The position numbers were made by a program, and so were the translations under genes. The notes below the pieces were generated by a model. That model saw only the letters and a list, made by a program, of their open reading frames with translations. It ran no database searches and had not been told where the DNA came from. Shown piece by piece: positions 9,913 through 17,796 of a stretch of 64,000 bases of DNA; position 1 is the first letter of the stretch, and the number at the start of each line of letters is the position of its first letter. Source of the DNA: an uncultured Sphingobacteriales bacterium. GTDB lineage: Bacteria; Bacteroidota; Bacteroidia; Chitinophagales; Chitinophagaceae. The stretch spans positions 1 through 64,000 of the forward strand of contig CALMQS010000029.1 in NCBI GenBank assembly GCA_937871285.1. Direction: 5' to 3'.

Positions 9913-10221
9913 TTATACCTTATCGTGTTTCTTGTCGGAATATGCGCGATAGAGGGCGAATGGGCAAACAATGACGCCGACGATGAAGGTCACATAAGAA
10001 TTTTCGAGATCGCGCATCCATAAATAGATTAAACTAGCAATTACAGCCCAAAGCAGGACGCAAAAAAGCCCTGCTAATACCTTACCTGTTGAAGTATATG
10101 CGAAGGGTCTATCTTCTAACCATAGCATTTTCAATAACGATACAGTGAATCCATAGACCATAAAGATTGCCAGAAAGTGTGCGAAATAATCTATCGAATG
10201 ATTAAAAGCATTTCTAAACAT
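9913..10221 (-). CDS. Small integral membrane protein of unknown function
   Basis: The 102-residue product has three predicted transmembrane stretches: residues 12-32 (AHFLAIFMVYGFTVSLL), about 46-67 (KVLAGLFCVLLWAVIASLIYLW) and 75-92 (YVTFIVGVIVCPFALYRA). It ends in a charged tail (SDKKHDKV). The hydrophobic pattern and compact length support a real gene, but I recognise no family. It is isolated, facing away from the 10638 gene, in an AT-rich part of the accessory region. Confidence 0.55.
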   Translation of the reverse strand: MFRNAFNHSIDYFAHFLAIFMVYGFTVSLLKMLWLEDRPFAYTSTGKVLAGLFCVLLWAVIASLIYLWMRDLENSYVTFIVGVIVCPFALYRAYSDKKHDKV

Positions 10222-10637
10222 ATTTAAATATAAAACTTCAGACGCGATCAGACAACAATCGTTAAACTTATTTAAGCTAATTGTGAACTTGCAAAATCAA
10301 AAATCTCGCATTAGCTTTGCATCCTAGTACTTTTTAATGGCAGTTGTCATATCTGCTCACTTGCGCTTCATTGATAGCGATAAGTCGGGAACCAAACGAC
10401 AACAACAAATATGACTTTTTCAAAAAAGAAAAGGGTCGATTGAGAGTTGATTTACCGCGTCGAAACTTGTTTGCTGAACTAGTGCAACGCTGATGATGGC
10501 GAAAAGATTATATAGGTGATTGGGAATGGAGTGATTTCGTCAAGGTCTTAGTTTGTCCTGGCTTTTTTGTGTCCTTTTTATTTTCAATATTATACACAAA
10601 CTTTTTATTAGATTAAACCAACCCAAATTAATCTACT
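10222..10637. other. Noncoding stretch between two orphan membrane-protein genes
   Basis: These 416 bp separate divergent genes and presumably hold both promoters. No ORF with coding character, palindrome or known motif was found. The sequence may include decayed coding DNA. Confidence 0.4.
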
Positions 10638-11165
10638 ATGCCATGGGATTATGATTCAGCTGAAGCAATCAACATTTTTTTCGCGGGGGGATTAGCATCG
10701 CTCCTCTTTTTCTTCTTAACAATACTTTGGAAATGGTGTGTTTTCTGCTATAAGTATCGACACTTGAATAGCAAGGGAAAGTTAAAAGATTGGAAAGGAC
10801 ATCCAATGAGAGAGGACAATGACCGTCTTCCGAACTTTAATATAGTTCAGGCTCAAATTAACATAAAAGCCCATCGGGGGAAATTTAAAGTCGAACTTAC
10901 ACATGGCAACCGCACATGGGTCGGAGAGATTTCGATGCTATCAGCCAACTACGGAATTCTAACTTTGCATTATTTAGATAACTTTGAAATCGGTAGAAGG
11001 GAATGTTTTATAAGTAAATATACTCGGGATGGTGTGGTGTATGATACAATCTTTGTAATTCCAATTACAAATAGAATATTTTATCAACCTGCAGAAGGAA
11101 AACCTTCATATGATTATGGGAATGAAATTTTTATTCGTGAGAGGAAGAAAGGTAGAGGAAAATAA
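10638..11165 (+). CDS. Membrane-anchored protein of unknown function
   Basis: This 175-residue protein has one strong N-terminal transmembrane helix (residues 12-36, INIFFAGGLASLLFFFLTIL) and a soluble C-terminal domain predicted to be beta-rich (KAHRGKFKVELTHGNRTWVG, then alternating strands). No conserved catalytic motif is recognised. Composition is AT-rich like the 9006 gene. A 12-bp perfect palindrome (AGCTCCGGAGCT) lies 2 bp after the stop codon and may act as a weak terminator. Confidence 0.55.
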   Translation: MPWDYDSAEAINIFFAGGLASLLFFFLTILWKWCVFCYKYRHLNSKGKLKDWKGHPMREDNDRLPNFNIVQAQINIKAHRGKFKVELTHGNRTWVGEISMLSANYGILTLHYLDNFEIGRRECFISKYTRDGVVYDTIFVIPITNRIFYQPAEGKPSYDYGNEIFIRERKKGRGK

Positions 11166-11420
11166 AAAGCTCCGGAGCTCTATTGATATGATTTTTCGCA
11201 TTTCACCCTTTTATGTCCCACTTTTACTAATATTTCACGTCTAACATTACAATGTTGAAAAGTTTTATCGCGTCGGAGTCTTAGCCGTGCTGATAAGAAG
11301 CATGGAGCAAGTCCCCAGCACAACTCCTTGCAGCAGTATGGAAATTGATAGATTCATATTGATAATCCGATTAATAATACTGATTTATTTAACCGCACGT
11401 GTTTCCCCGCGGGAGGGATT

Positions 11421-11439
11421 CCTGCCTGCGGTAGGCAGG
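11421..11439. repeat. Small palindromic element (CCTGCCT...AGGCAGG family)
   Basis: CCTGCCT-GCGGT-AGGCAGG is one of five close copies of a 15-21 bp palindrome in this window; the others are at 16266, 19762, 19799 and 59792. Confidence 0.7.
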
Positions 11440-11505
11440 GCAGCGAAAAGCCCGCTGAAGAAATTGTGCAGCAGCCTTGTGGCGGACTTGCAGCGGAAAG
11501 CCCGA

Positions 11506-11588
11506 CCCCGGTATGGGCCGTGCTGATAATGATGCACCGGATCAGTAGCGATGGATATGCAACCGAAGTATCGCTGCCCATACCGGGG
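11506..11588. repeat. Nested inverted repeat with 13-bp perfect arms
   Basis: CCCCGGTATGGGC (11506-11518) is the exact reverse complement of GCCCATACCGGGG (11576-11588). Inside, AGCGAT (11547-11552) pairs with ATCGCT (11570-11575), which abuts the outer right arm. The 83-bp unit could fold into a branched hairpin and looks like a non-autonomous repeat element. Confidence 0.6.
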
Positions 11589-11659
11589 GCACGCCCAAAT
11601 AAAAAATGTAGTACAATAATAAAAGCAATAGCCTGTTGATATTGTATCGCAATACGATT

Positions 11660-12133
11660 TTACCCTTTACCACTCTGCCTAAGCTCCTTCAGCAAACCGT
11701 ACATATCGGATACCACCCAGCGTTCTGCCAGCTTTCCTTTTCCCACCCGGTAAATGGCAACACCTTTGAGCGTGATGGACTGTCCTGCAGGAGGAACATC
11801 TATACCGGGAAAACTTTCCTGGTAGGTTCCCCGCATCTTCCAGCGAACCATTACTTTATCGTCCTCTGCAAGCAGGTCATCCACTTCATACCTGGCGTCG
11901 GGTACTGCCTTCCGTATGGCCGCATAGTAGGCCCGGAATGCCTGCGGACCACCGGGAGTACCCTCCGGCCAGTCGTGGGAAATAAAGCCGGGCGACAGCA
12001 CTTCGTCGGCCATGGGGCAATAAACCGCTTCAATCGCAAAATGACTGTGCAACTGTGTTTGGTAATTGCTCTTGATCAACCGCCCATACCCTTCCCGGAA
12101 GTTAAATTGCTGTATGGATAAATGGCCGGCCAT
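11660..12133 (-). CDS. SnoaL-like ester cyclase / NTF2-fold protein
   Basis: The 157-residue protein matches the SnoaL-like polyketide (ester) cyclase family. Its features include an early EAVYCPMADEVLSPGFISHD segment, GGPQAFRAYYAAIRKAVPD, VRWKMRGTYQESFPGIDVPP and the terminal strand ERWVVSDMYGLLKEL. These NTF2-fold proteins are small and soluble and often act as cyclases or isomerases, but most bacterial members have no known substrate. It is divergent from the VOC gene at 12330 across a 196-bp gap. The family is likely; the reaction is unknown. Confidence 0.8.
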   Translation of the reverse strand: MAGHLSIQQFNFREGYGRLIKSNYQTQLHSHFAIEAVYCPMADEVLSPGFISHDWPEGTPGGPQAFRAYYAAIRKAVPDARYEVDDLLAEDDKVMVRWKMRGTYQESFPGIDVPPAGQSITLKGVAIYRVGKGKLAERWVVSDMYGLLKELRQSGKG

Positions 12134-12329
12134 CAGCTTTTATGAAACGGCAGCCACTTGTGTGCCAATATCGTTTTTTTATGAAGTTTACTGAAAACAC
12201 AAGAGAAACCACGGTTAAATTTTGATTATCTGTTAACAAAACAGGTAAATCCCGGATAATATAATAATTGCCCCGATATCTGTGGCATGATTTCTTCATT
12301 CCCATCTGTCAACGATAAAAACCACCGCC

Positions 12330-13256
12330 ATGCAAAAGATCATCCCGCATTTATGGTTCGATAAGGAAGCTGTGGAAGCCACAGCATTTTATACATCCGT
12401 ATTCCCGGAATCAAAAGTTACGCATACCACCAAAATCCGCAACACGCCTTCCGGCGACTGCGACCTGGTGAGCTTCGAGATCTGGAATAAAGAATTTATG
12501 GCTATCAGCGCCGGGCCGCTGTTCAGGTTCAATCCCTCTGTATCGTTCATCGTCAATTTTGATCCGTTGTTGTTTGGCAAGTCGGCCGACAGCAATAAAG
12601 CTGCGCTGGATGCTTTAAATACTGCATGGGATAAATTATCGAAAGGCGGCAAAGTGCTTATGCCGATTGATGTCTACCCTTTCAGCAAACGCTATGGCTG
12701 GCTGCAGGACAAATACGGAGTGCCCTGGCAACTCATGCTCAGTGATCCCGCCGGTGAACAACGTCCGGCCATTATTCCTTCGCTCCTGTTTACCGACAGC
12801 AAATGCGGCAGGGCCGAAGAAGCGCTCAATTTTTACCAGTCTGTTTTTAAAGATGCACAAAAAGGCGCCGTGTATCACTATCCCCCGGGCATGGAACCTG
12901 ATAAAGAAAGTTCTGTGATGTTTGCCGATACGCGGCTGGAAGATACCTGGCTTGCTGCTATGGACAGCGCCCGTGAGCATGGCTACGGCTTTAATGAAGC
13001 GATTTCCTTTATGGTAACCTGTAAAGACCAGGCGGAGATAGACTATTACTGGGAAAAGCTCTCTGCCGTGCCCGAATCGGAACAATGCGGCTGGCTCAAA
13101 GACCAATACGGCCTCTCCTGGCAGATCACCTCCGCCGAAATGGAAACCATGATGCAGCAGGGAACGCAGGATGAAATAGACCGCATCACCCGGGCCTTCC
13201 TGCCTATGAAAAAGATTGATATAGCAAAAATAAAAGCTGCGGTTGGCAAGGGGTGA
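12330..13256 (+). CDS. VOC-family protein with two PhnB-like domains
   Basis: This 308-residue protein has two tandem glyoxalase-fold (VOC, PhnB/3-demethylubiquinone methyltransferase-like) domains. The first begins KIIPHLWFDKEAVEATAFYTSVFPES, and the second begins near residue 155 with PSLLFTDSKCGRAEEALNFYQSVF. Each ends with a W-LKDQYG-like strand (GWLQDKYGVPWQ and GWLKDQYGLSWQ), which suggests internal duplication. PhnB-like proteins of this kind are soluble and of unclear function. It is divergent from the SnoaL-like gene, and a 63-bp dispersed repeat begins 17 bp downstream of the stop. Confidence 0.85.
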   Translation: MQKIIPHLWFDKEAVEATAFYTSVFPESKVTHTTKIRNTPSGDCDLVSFEIWNKEFMAISAGPLFRFNPSVSFIVNFDPLLFGKSADSNKAALDALNTAWDKLSKGGKVLMPIDVYPFSKRYGWLQDKYGVPWQLMLSDPAGEQRPAIIPSLLFTDSKCGRAEEALNFYQSVFKDAQKGAVYHYPPGMEPDKESSVMFADTRLEDTWLAAMDSAREHGYGFNEAISFMVTCKDQAEIDYYWEKLSAVPESEQCGWLKDQYGLSWQITSAEMETMMQQGTQDEIDRITRAFLPMKKIDIAKIKAAVGKG

Positions 13257-13635
13257 TAAGCGTATGAGGATTTGCAGAGCGGGGAAATAATACGAACTAT
13301 ACGACTATTGCCCAAAACGAAGACCAATCCACCTCAAAAAGCTGAATAGAACACAGAACGTACAAGTGAGTGACACAACAGACGCTTCATAGTAGCACTG
13401 CAGCCTGTACCATAAAAACTTTTCTCTGTTTGCGGTCGTGGTCACCCGCCATCAAAAGCGGTCATTTATCAATTACATCTAAATACAGTACAAATACTAT
13501 AACAGAAACCGGGATACATTGTTTGTTATTGGCCGCGTGACACCTATTATTAATAATTAAGCGGGCGGTCCGGACGGGGGGCACGCCCCAAATAGCAACT
13601 TCTCTTCTACCCTATTTACATCCACAACGAATATT
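13257..13635. other. Noncoding stretch with dispersed repeat
   Basis: These 379 bp lie between converging genes. The left part is a copy of a 63-bp repeat shared with 15628-15690. The right end (13570-13594) contains GGGGGGCACGCCCC, resembling 11584-11600. No gene was found. Confidence 0.5.
13273..13335 (+). repeat. 63-bp dispersed repeat, copy 1
   Basis: TGCAGAGCGGGG...CCACCTC shares the core AACTATACGAC(T/C)ATTGCC with 15628-15690, in the same orientation and at about the same length. Both copies lie downstream of a plus-strand gene (VOC here, AraC there). Confidence 0.65.
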
Positions 13636-14430
13636 TTACCGGTAATATTTGCGCAGCAATTCATCTTCTCCCTTCCATTGAGCAATTTTAGCGAGTGCGT
13701 TGATCAGCGGCTCCTGGAACCAGGCGGGCATACCGGGCAGGTACGACTGGCTGTATCCAAACAGCAGGCACATGTGCCAGGGGTTTTCCGTCATATTGTT
13801 TTTCAGCAACCCGTCGTTGATCAGCCCGTAGGCTACCCGCAGCGTTTTTTCTAAACCCGCGGCAGGCGTTACTTTTACCATCAATACCGACTTGCTGGTG
13901 AGGGCGTTTTTAAAATAGTGCATATGCTTTTTACCGGCCTGCGTGGTTTGTCCTTTATCCAATATGATCTCTTTGCCGTCCCTGCCGATCCTTACCCTGC
14001 CATCCACTACCGTAAATGTTTCTACAAAATTGGAATGATAATGCCAGTCGTTGCCGCCATGGGGTTCCAGCTCCACTTCCACCAACTCGTATGCATTGTT
14101 GGTTTCCCTGCCGGTTTTAACAAAGGTGGCGGCATAATTGCCTTCGCGGTTGTAGATCGTTTTATCAGTACGGTTACCTACCGTGCAGTCGAGCTCCGGC
14201 AGGAAGGCCGCAAATACAACGATGCCCGCATATACCACTACGGTTAAAAAAACAGGCAGCGCCAGTATGCTGTACAACAGCTTTATCCATAACCTTTGGC
14301 TGCTGCGCCAGACGCGAACCACGCCGGTGGGGTAAAACAGCAGCGACAATCCTAATTTCCATTTGCTCTTTTTTACAGTTGATGCGGCATTTTGCGCAGT
14401 AGAGACCGTGTTTTCAGAAACCCTTTTCAT
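13636..14430 (-). CDS. Membrane protein with cupin domain
   Basis: The 264-residue product has an N-terminal membrane stretch (about residues 46-75, LWIKLLYSILALPVFLTVVV, continuing into a further hydrophobic run) and a cupin barrel over about residues 95-190. The cupin metal-binding motif is HGGNDWHYHSNFVETFTV, with a second His pair in GKKHMHYFK. The C-terminal part (YLPGMPAWFQEPLINALAKI) is also found in small cupin proteins annotated only as hypothetical. It is divergent from an AraC regulator 80 bp away, so this regulator probably controls it. Confidence 0.75.
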   Translation of the reverse strand: MKRVSENTVSTAQNAASTVKKSKWKLGLSLLFYPTGVVRVWRSSQRLWIKLLYSILALPVFLTVVVYAGIVVFAAFLPELDCTVGNRTDKTIYNREGNYAATFVKTGRETNNAYELVEVELEPHGGNDWHYHSNFVETFTVVDGRVRIGRDGKEIILDKGQTTQAGKKHMHYFKNALTSKSVLMVKVTPAAGLEKTLRVAYGLINDGLLKNNMTENPWHMCLLFGYSQSYLPGMPAWFQEPLINALAKIAQWKGEDELLRKYYR

Positions 14431-14510
14431 TTTTTTTTATTTTTATTCCGCAAAATTGAAGCATGGCAATGCATTGCCTGTTTAGATAAACGGATTAAAA
14501 ATGTAGAAAA

Positions 14511-15494
14511 ATGGATACCGTTGATGTAACCCACTGGGCCCGGTACTTTGACAGCACACAGCAGGAGGTGGTTTATACGGGCGATCGCTATGCACATTTT
14601 ACGGTACAGTTCAAACAACCGGCACTTGCCGCGGGTAAGCTGAACGCCATCAATACGCCCGGCATGTTGTTTACCGAGCTGGATATTGCGGCGAGACAGC
14701 CTTTTCGTTTACAGGATGCTTTGCCGGAAGAATCTGCCGAATCGGTATTTGTACTGGAGGGCGATGTGGAATCGCGTTTCGATAACCTGCACAAGCCGCT
14801 GTATTTTGGCAGGGGAGAACACAATATACAATACAATACCGCATTCGCGGGCACACATATTATCCATTCGCGGCGGTTTCACGCCTGCACCATTACCTAT
14901 CACCGGGCGTATTTAAACAGCCTGGCGGAAAGCGAAGAAACCGGGGCACTGGCCCTGTTCTGCAAACACCTGCAACAGAAAAACAATTTTTTGGGCGCTG
15001 CGGATGCTATTCACTGGCAGCACCGGATAACGGAACTGATACCGGCCATCCTGTCGTGTCCGTTTACCGGCATTACGCGGTATATTTTTACCGAGAGTAA
15101 GTTACTTGAGTTGTTTGTACTGCAGATGGATCAGTTCCATGCGCTGCAATTGAACCCTGCAGCAATGCAATGGTCGCCGGCGGATAAGGAGAAGTTATAC
15201 GCGGTTAAAGAATATATTGCAAAGTCATATTTAGAAGCATTGAGCCTGAAGGCGCTTACCTGCCACTTTGGACTGAATGAATACAAACTGAAGAAGGGCT
15301 ATAAATATTTTTTTAAGACAACGGTATTTGGCGACATACACCAGCTGCGCATGCAGGAGGCTAAACAGTTGCTGCACAACCGGGTGATGAATGTAACGGA
15401 GGTGGCGTATCACATCGGGTACAATAACGTGAGCAGCTTTTGCTATGCGTTTAAAAAGATGTTTGGATACAGTGCAGGGAGTAAACAACGGTAA
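14511..15494 (+). CDS. AraC-family transcriptional regulator
   Basis: The 327-residue protein has an N-terminal sensing region and a C-terminal AraC/XylS double helix-turn-helix over about residues 225-325 (LSLKALTCHFGLNEYKLKKG, then VTEVAYHIGYNNVSSFCYAF). The second HTH pattern, AYHIGYNNVSSFCYAFKKMFG, is diagnostic; the layout resembles PchR-type regulators. It is divergent from the cupin membrane gene, with the promoters in the 80-bp gap (14431-14510). The ATG at 14511 is the first available and preserves the whole sensing domain. Confidence 0.9.
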   Translation: MDTVDVTHWARYFDSTQQEVVYTGDRYAHFTVQFKQPALAAGKLNAINTPGMLFTELDIAARQPFRLQDALPEESAESVFVLEGDVESRFDNLHKPLYFGRGEHNIQYNTAFAGTHIIHSRRFHACTITYHRAYLNSLAESEETGALALFCKHLQQKNNFLGAADAIHWQHRITELIPAILSCPFTGITRYIFTESKLLELFVLQMDQFHALQLNPAAMQWSPADKEKLYAVKEYIAKSYLEALSLKALTCHFGLNEYKLKKGYKYFFKTTVFGDIHQLRMQEAKQLLHNRVMNVTEVAYHIGYNNVSSFCYAFKKMFGYSAGSKQR

Positions 15495-15566
15495 CGGGTA
15501 GCCGCTGGGGCAGGAAATACAGCTCCACCCCCACTAATTATACTTTGCTGATGGTGCGGGCTTCAA

Positions 15567-15609
15567 CCCCGCTCCGAAGGAGTCCGGAGTCCTTTCGGAC
15601 CAGCGGGGG
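15567..15609. repeat. Long imperfect palindrome (REP-like hairpin)
   Basis: CCCCGCT at the left pairs with AGCGGGG at the right, and CCGAAGGA with TCCTTTCGG inside, around a GTCCGGAG centre. The 40-nt element could fold into one stable hairpin. It lacks a following T-tract, so it looks like a REP-type intergenic element rather than a terminator. Confidence 0.65.
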
Positions 15610-15627
15610 ATATGAACCAGCCTTAAA

Positions 15628-15690
15628 TGCAGAGAGCGAGATAGTACAAACTATACGACCATTGCCACAAAGCGGAGATCAACCCACCTC
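15628..15690 (+). repeat. 63-bp dispersed repeat, copy 2
   Basis: TGCAGAGAGCG...CCACCTC matches 13273-13335 over its whole length with scattered substitutions and about one indel. Confidence 0.65.
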
Positions 15691-16059
15691 TTTAAACCGG
15701 CAACAAGTTCATGTCCCCATCCGGGAGGGGGTAGCGCTATGGATTGAATGACTTTTACCCTGGGGAAGGAAGACTCCTGTCCCATAGTGTGGAAAATCCA
15801 TGTTCCTGTGGGAATATTGGGCAGTTGCTATTTCAGATTTTGGTACATTTGAGTATATGAAATCCGGTTGAAAATGACAGCTAACGATTAAGCTGTTTCA
15901 CGCAGCGAATGCAACAATTTATACCGCTGCAGAAAACCTGTAGTTAAAGAAGTTCATTTTGCACAACGGCCGCTACCACTAAAAAACGCTGTGCCTTTGC
16001 TCCGCCGCGAACGGTGCGAGAAAAAGAATTAGATTATTCAACAACTTCAGTAAAAAAAC

Positions 16060-16644
16060 ATGAGCAGTAAAAAAAACCTGTCGCAAGAACAAACGCAGGA
16101 CCTCCTCAAAACATTAAAAGCCCGTTTTGAAAAAAACAAGAACCGCCATAAAGGCATCAACTGGGGTAAAGTGCAGGCAAAGCTGGAAGACAGTCCGGCA
16201 AAATTGCGGTCATTGTATGAAATGGAAATAACCGGCGGCGAACCTGATGTGGTGGGTTATGATAACCTGCCTCGCGGGCAGGCAGGAAAAACGGGCGAAT
16301 ATATTTTTTATGATTGCTCGGCAGAAACGCCCAAAGGCCGCAGGAGCATTTGTTACGACCATGCAGCGCTGGAATCGAGGAAAGAACACAAACCCCAAGA
16401 CAGCGCAATGAATATGGCCGCTGATATGGATATTGAATTATTAACGGAAGAACAATACCGCGAGCTGCAGCAGCTTGGTGAATTTGATTTGAAAACCTCG
16501 AGTTGGATTCTCACCCCTACGGCTATCCGTAAACTTGGTGGCGCCCTTTTTTGTGATCGCCGCTACAACACGGTATTTGTATATCACAATGGTGCGGAAT
16601 CATATTATGCGGCAAGGGGTTTCCGCGGGTCATTACGGGTTTGA
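16060..16644 (+). CDS. DUF4256 family protein with in-frame palindrome insertion
   Basis: The 194-residue protein matches DUF4256 throughout: LSQEQTQDLLKTLKARFEKN at the start, then TGGEPDVVGYD, YIFYDCSAETPKGRRSICYD, LTEEQYRELQ, and YHNGAESYYAARGFRGSLRV at the end. Function of the family is unknown. Between Asp68 and Lys77 it carries NLPRGQAG, where I recall relatives having KK. Those residues are encoded by a 21-bp palindrome (16266-16286). Deleting exactly 21 bp restores GAT AAA AAA ACG GGC (DKKTG). The insertion keeps the frame, and the rest of the protein looks intact. Confidence 0.9.
   Translation: MSSKKNLSQEQTQDLLKTLKARFEKNKNRHKGINWGKVQAKLEDSPAKLRSLYEMEITGGEPDVVGYDNLPRGQAGKTGEYIFYDCSAETPKGRRSICYDHAALESRKEHKPQDSAMNMAADMDIELLTEEQYRELQQLGEFDLKTSSWILTPTAIRKLGGALFCDRRYNTVFVYHNGAESYYAARGFRGSLRV
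16266..16286. repeat. Palindromic element inserted in frame in the DUF4256 gene
   Basis: CCTGCCT-N7-AGGCAGG, with 7-bp perfect arms. It is one of the CCTGCCT...AGGCAGG palindromes, here inside a coding sequence with no visible target duplication. Confidence 0.8.
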
Positions 16645-16667
16645 ATATAGTGTAATTTTATGCTGAA

Positions 16668-17630
16668 ATGAAAGCTTTTACAAGAACAAAATATGGAGGT
16701 CCGGACGTACTTCGCTTGGAAGAGGTAGAAAAGCCAACTGTAAAAGATGGTCATATTCTCGTTAAAGTAGAAGCCAATTCGGCCAATCCTGCTGACTGGC
16801 ATATTCTCCGGGGAAAACCATTTTTTGCGCGTTTCACTTTCGGGTTGTTCCATCCGAAAGATAAAATTCCGGGAGCTGATTTTGCAGGCATTGTTGAACA
16901 AACCGGGAATAGTGTATCGCATCTCAAGGTGGGAGACCGTGTATTTGGAGAAACGCTTACAGGAGGAGCTTTTGCAGCATACACATGCGTTCCGGCAAAT
17001 GTTTGCGCCATCATGCCGGAAGGAACAGGCTTTTCTGAAATGGCAGGTGTGCCGGTAGCCGGCATAACAGCTTTGCAGGCTTTGATTGCGCACGGTAAAC
17101 TAAAAGCAGGAGAAACGGTTTTAATCAATGGTGCTTCAGGAGGTGTTGGTCATTTCGCTGTGCAGATTGCTAAAGCTTATGGTGCTACCGTTACCGCTGT
17201 TTGTTCCGGTAAAAATGTTGCGTTTGTAAGATCATTGGGCGCCGATCATGTTATTGCATACGATACAGAGAACATTCATCAGCATGCGGGCAAATACAAC
17301 CTGATACTTGATACAAACGGAAATCTTACTTATAAAGATTATAAACGCATGGGACAGCGGGGTGTAGTAGTGGGTTTCACCACCGTACTACATATGTTTT
17401 CTTTGCTTTTAAAAAAGGCTACCGGTAAGTTTCCGTTAGCGCAGTTTACTGCCGAAGCCAATACAAAGGATCTGGAGACATTGGCAGTATTGATCCAAAG
17501 CGGGCAGGTTAAAGTTCACATCGAAAAAACTTATTCCTATAAAGAGATCCCACAGGCCATACGGCACATTGAAGCTATGCGCACCAGGGGAAAAGTGGTA
17601 ATGGTTTGGAAAAATGTTACCGGCGCATAG
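16668..17630 (+). CDS. Medium-chain NAD(P)-dependent dehydrogenase (quinone oxidoreductase-like)
   Basis: This 320-residue MDR-family enzyme has the GroES-like N-terminal half (VLRLEEVEKPTVKDGHILVK, NPADWHILRG, PGADFAGIVEQ) and a Rossmann half with INGASGGVGHFAVQIAKAYG. The structural-zinc cysteines are missing, which places it with the zinc-independent quinone oxidoreductase/enoyl reductase branch (QOR, AdhB-like) that transfers hydride from NADPH to small carbonyl or quinone substrates. It begins 23 bp after the DUF4256 gene on the same strand and may be cotranscribed. The exact substrate cannot be read from sequence. Confidence 0.9.
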   Translation: MKAFTRTKYGGPDVLRLEEVEKPTVKDGHILVKVEANSANPADWHILRGKPFFARFTFGLFHPKDKIPGADFAGIVEQTGNSVSHLKVGDRVFGETLTGGAFAAYTCVPANVCAIMPEGTGFSEMAGVPVAGITALQALIAHGKLKAGETVLINGASGGVGHFAVQIAKAYGATVTAVCSGKNVAFVRSLGADHVIAYDTENIHQHAGKYNLILDTNGNLTYKDYKRMGQRGVVVGFTTVLHMFSLLLKKATGKFPLAQFTAEANTKDLETLAVLIQSGQVKVHIEKTYSYKEIPQAIRHIEAMRTRGKVVMVWKNVTGA

Positions 17631-17796
17631 TATGTTGTTTAAAAAAGAAAAAAGGTGCTTATACTAATCCTGGTGACCAGCTTCGGGTTAGTTATAGCGT
17701 TCTTCTTTACCGCATGGTAAAATCCGGCGGGCCCTTTCTGAACCGGCAATAACACCGATGTGAAAATGGTTATATGTTTTCTAATCCCTCAACCCT

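Larger units (their letters stand above)
11166..11659. other. Repeat-rich noncoding stretch
   Basis: This gap has a marked jump to GC-rich sequence after about 11400 and contains two palindromic elements, listed separately (11421-11439 and 11506-11588). GCCGTGCTGATAA occurs twice (from 11286 and from 11517). The segment ending GGGGGCACGCCCAAATA at 11584-11600 resembles sequence at 13576-13594. No gene was found. Confidence 0.5.
15495..16059. other. Repeat-bearing noncoding stretch
   Basis: This 565-bp gap contains a long GC-rich hairpin (15567-15609), the second copy of the 63-bp repeat (15628-15690), and then about 370 bp in which I see no gene or clear signal. Confidence 0.5.

Noticed and set aside
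12636..13106. 156-codon frame antisense to the VOC gene
   Set aside because: It overlaps a clear two-domain VOC gene completely and has no independent support.
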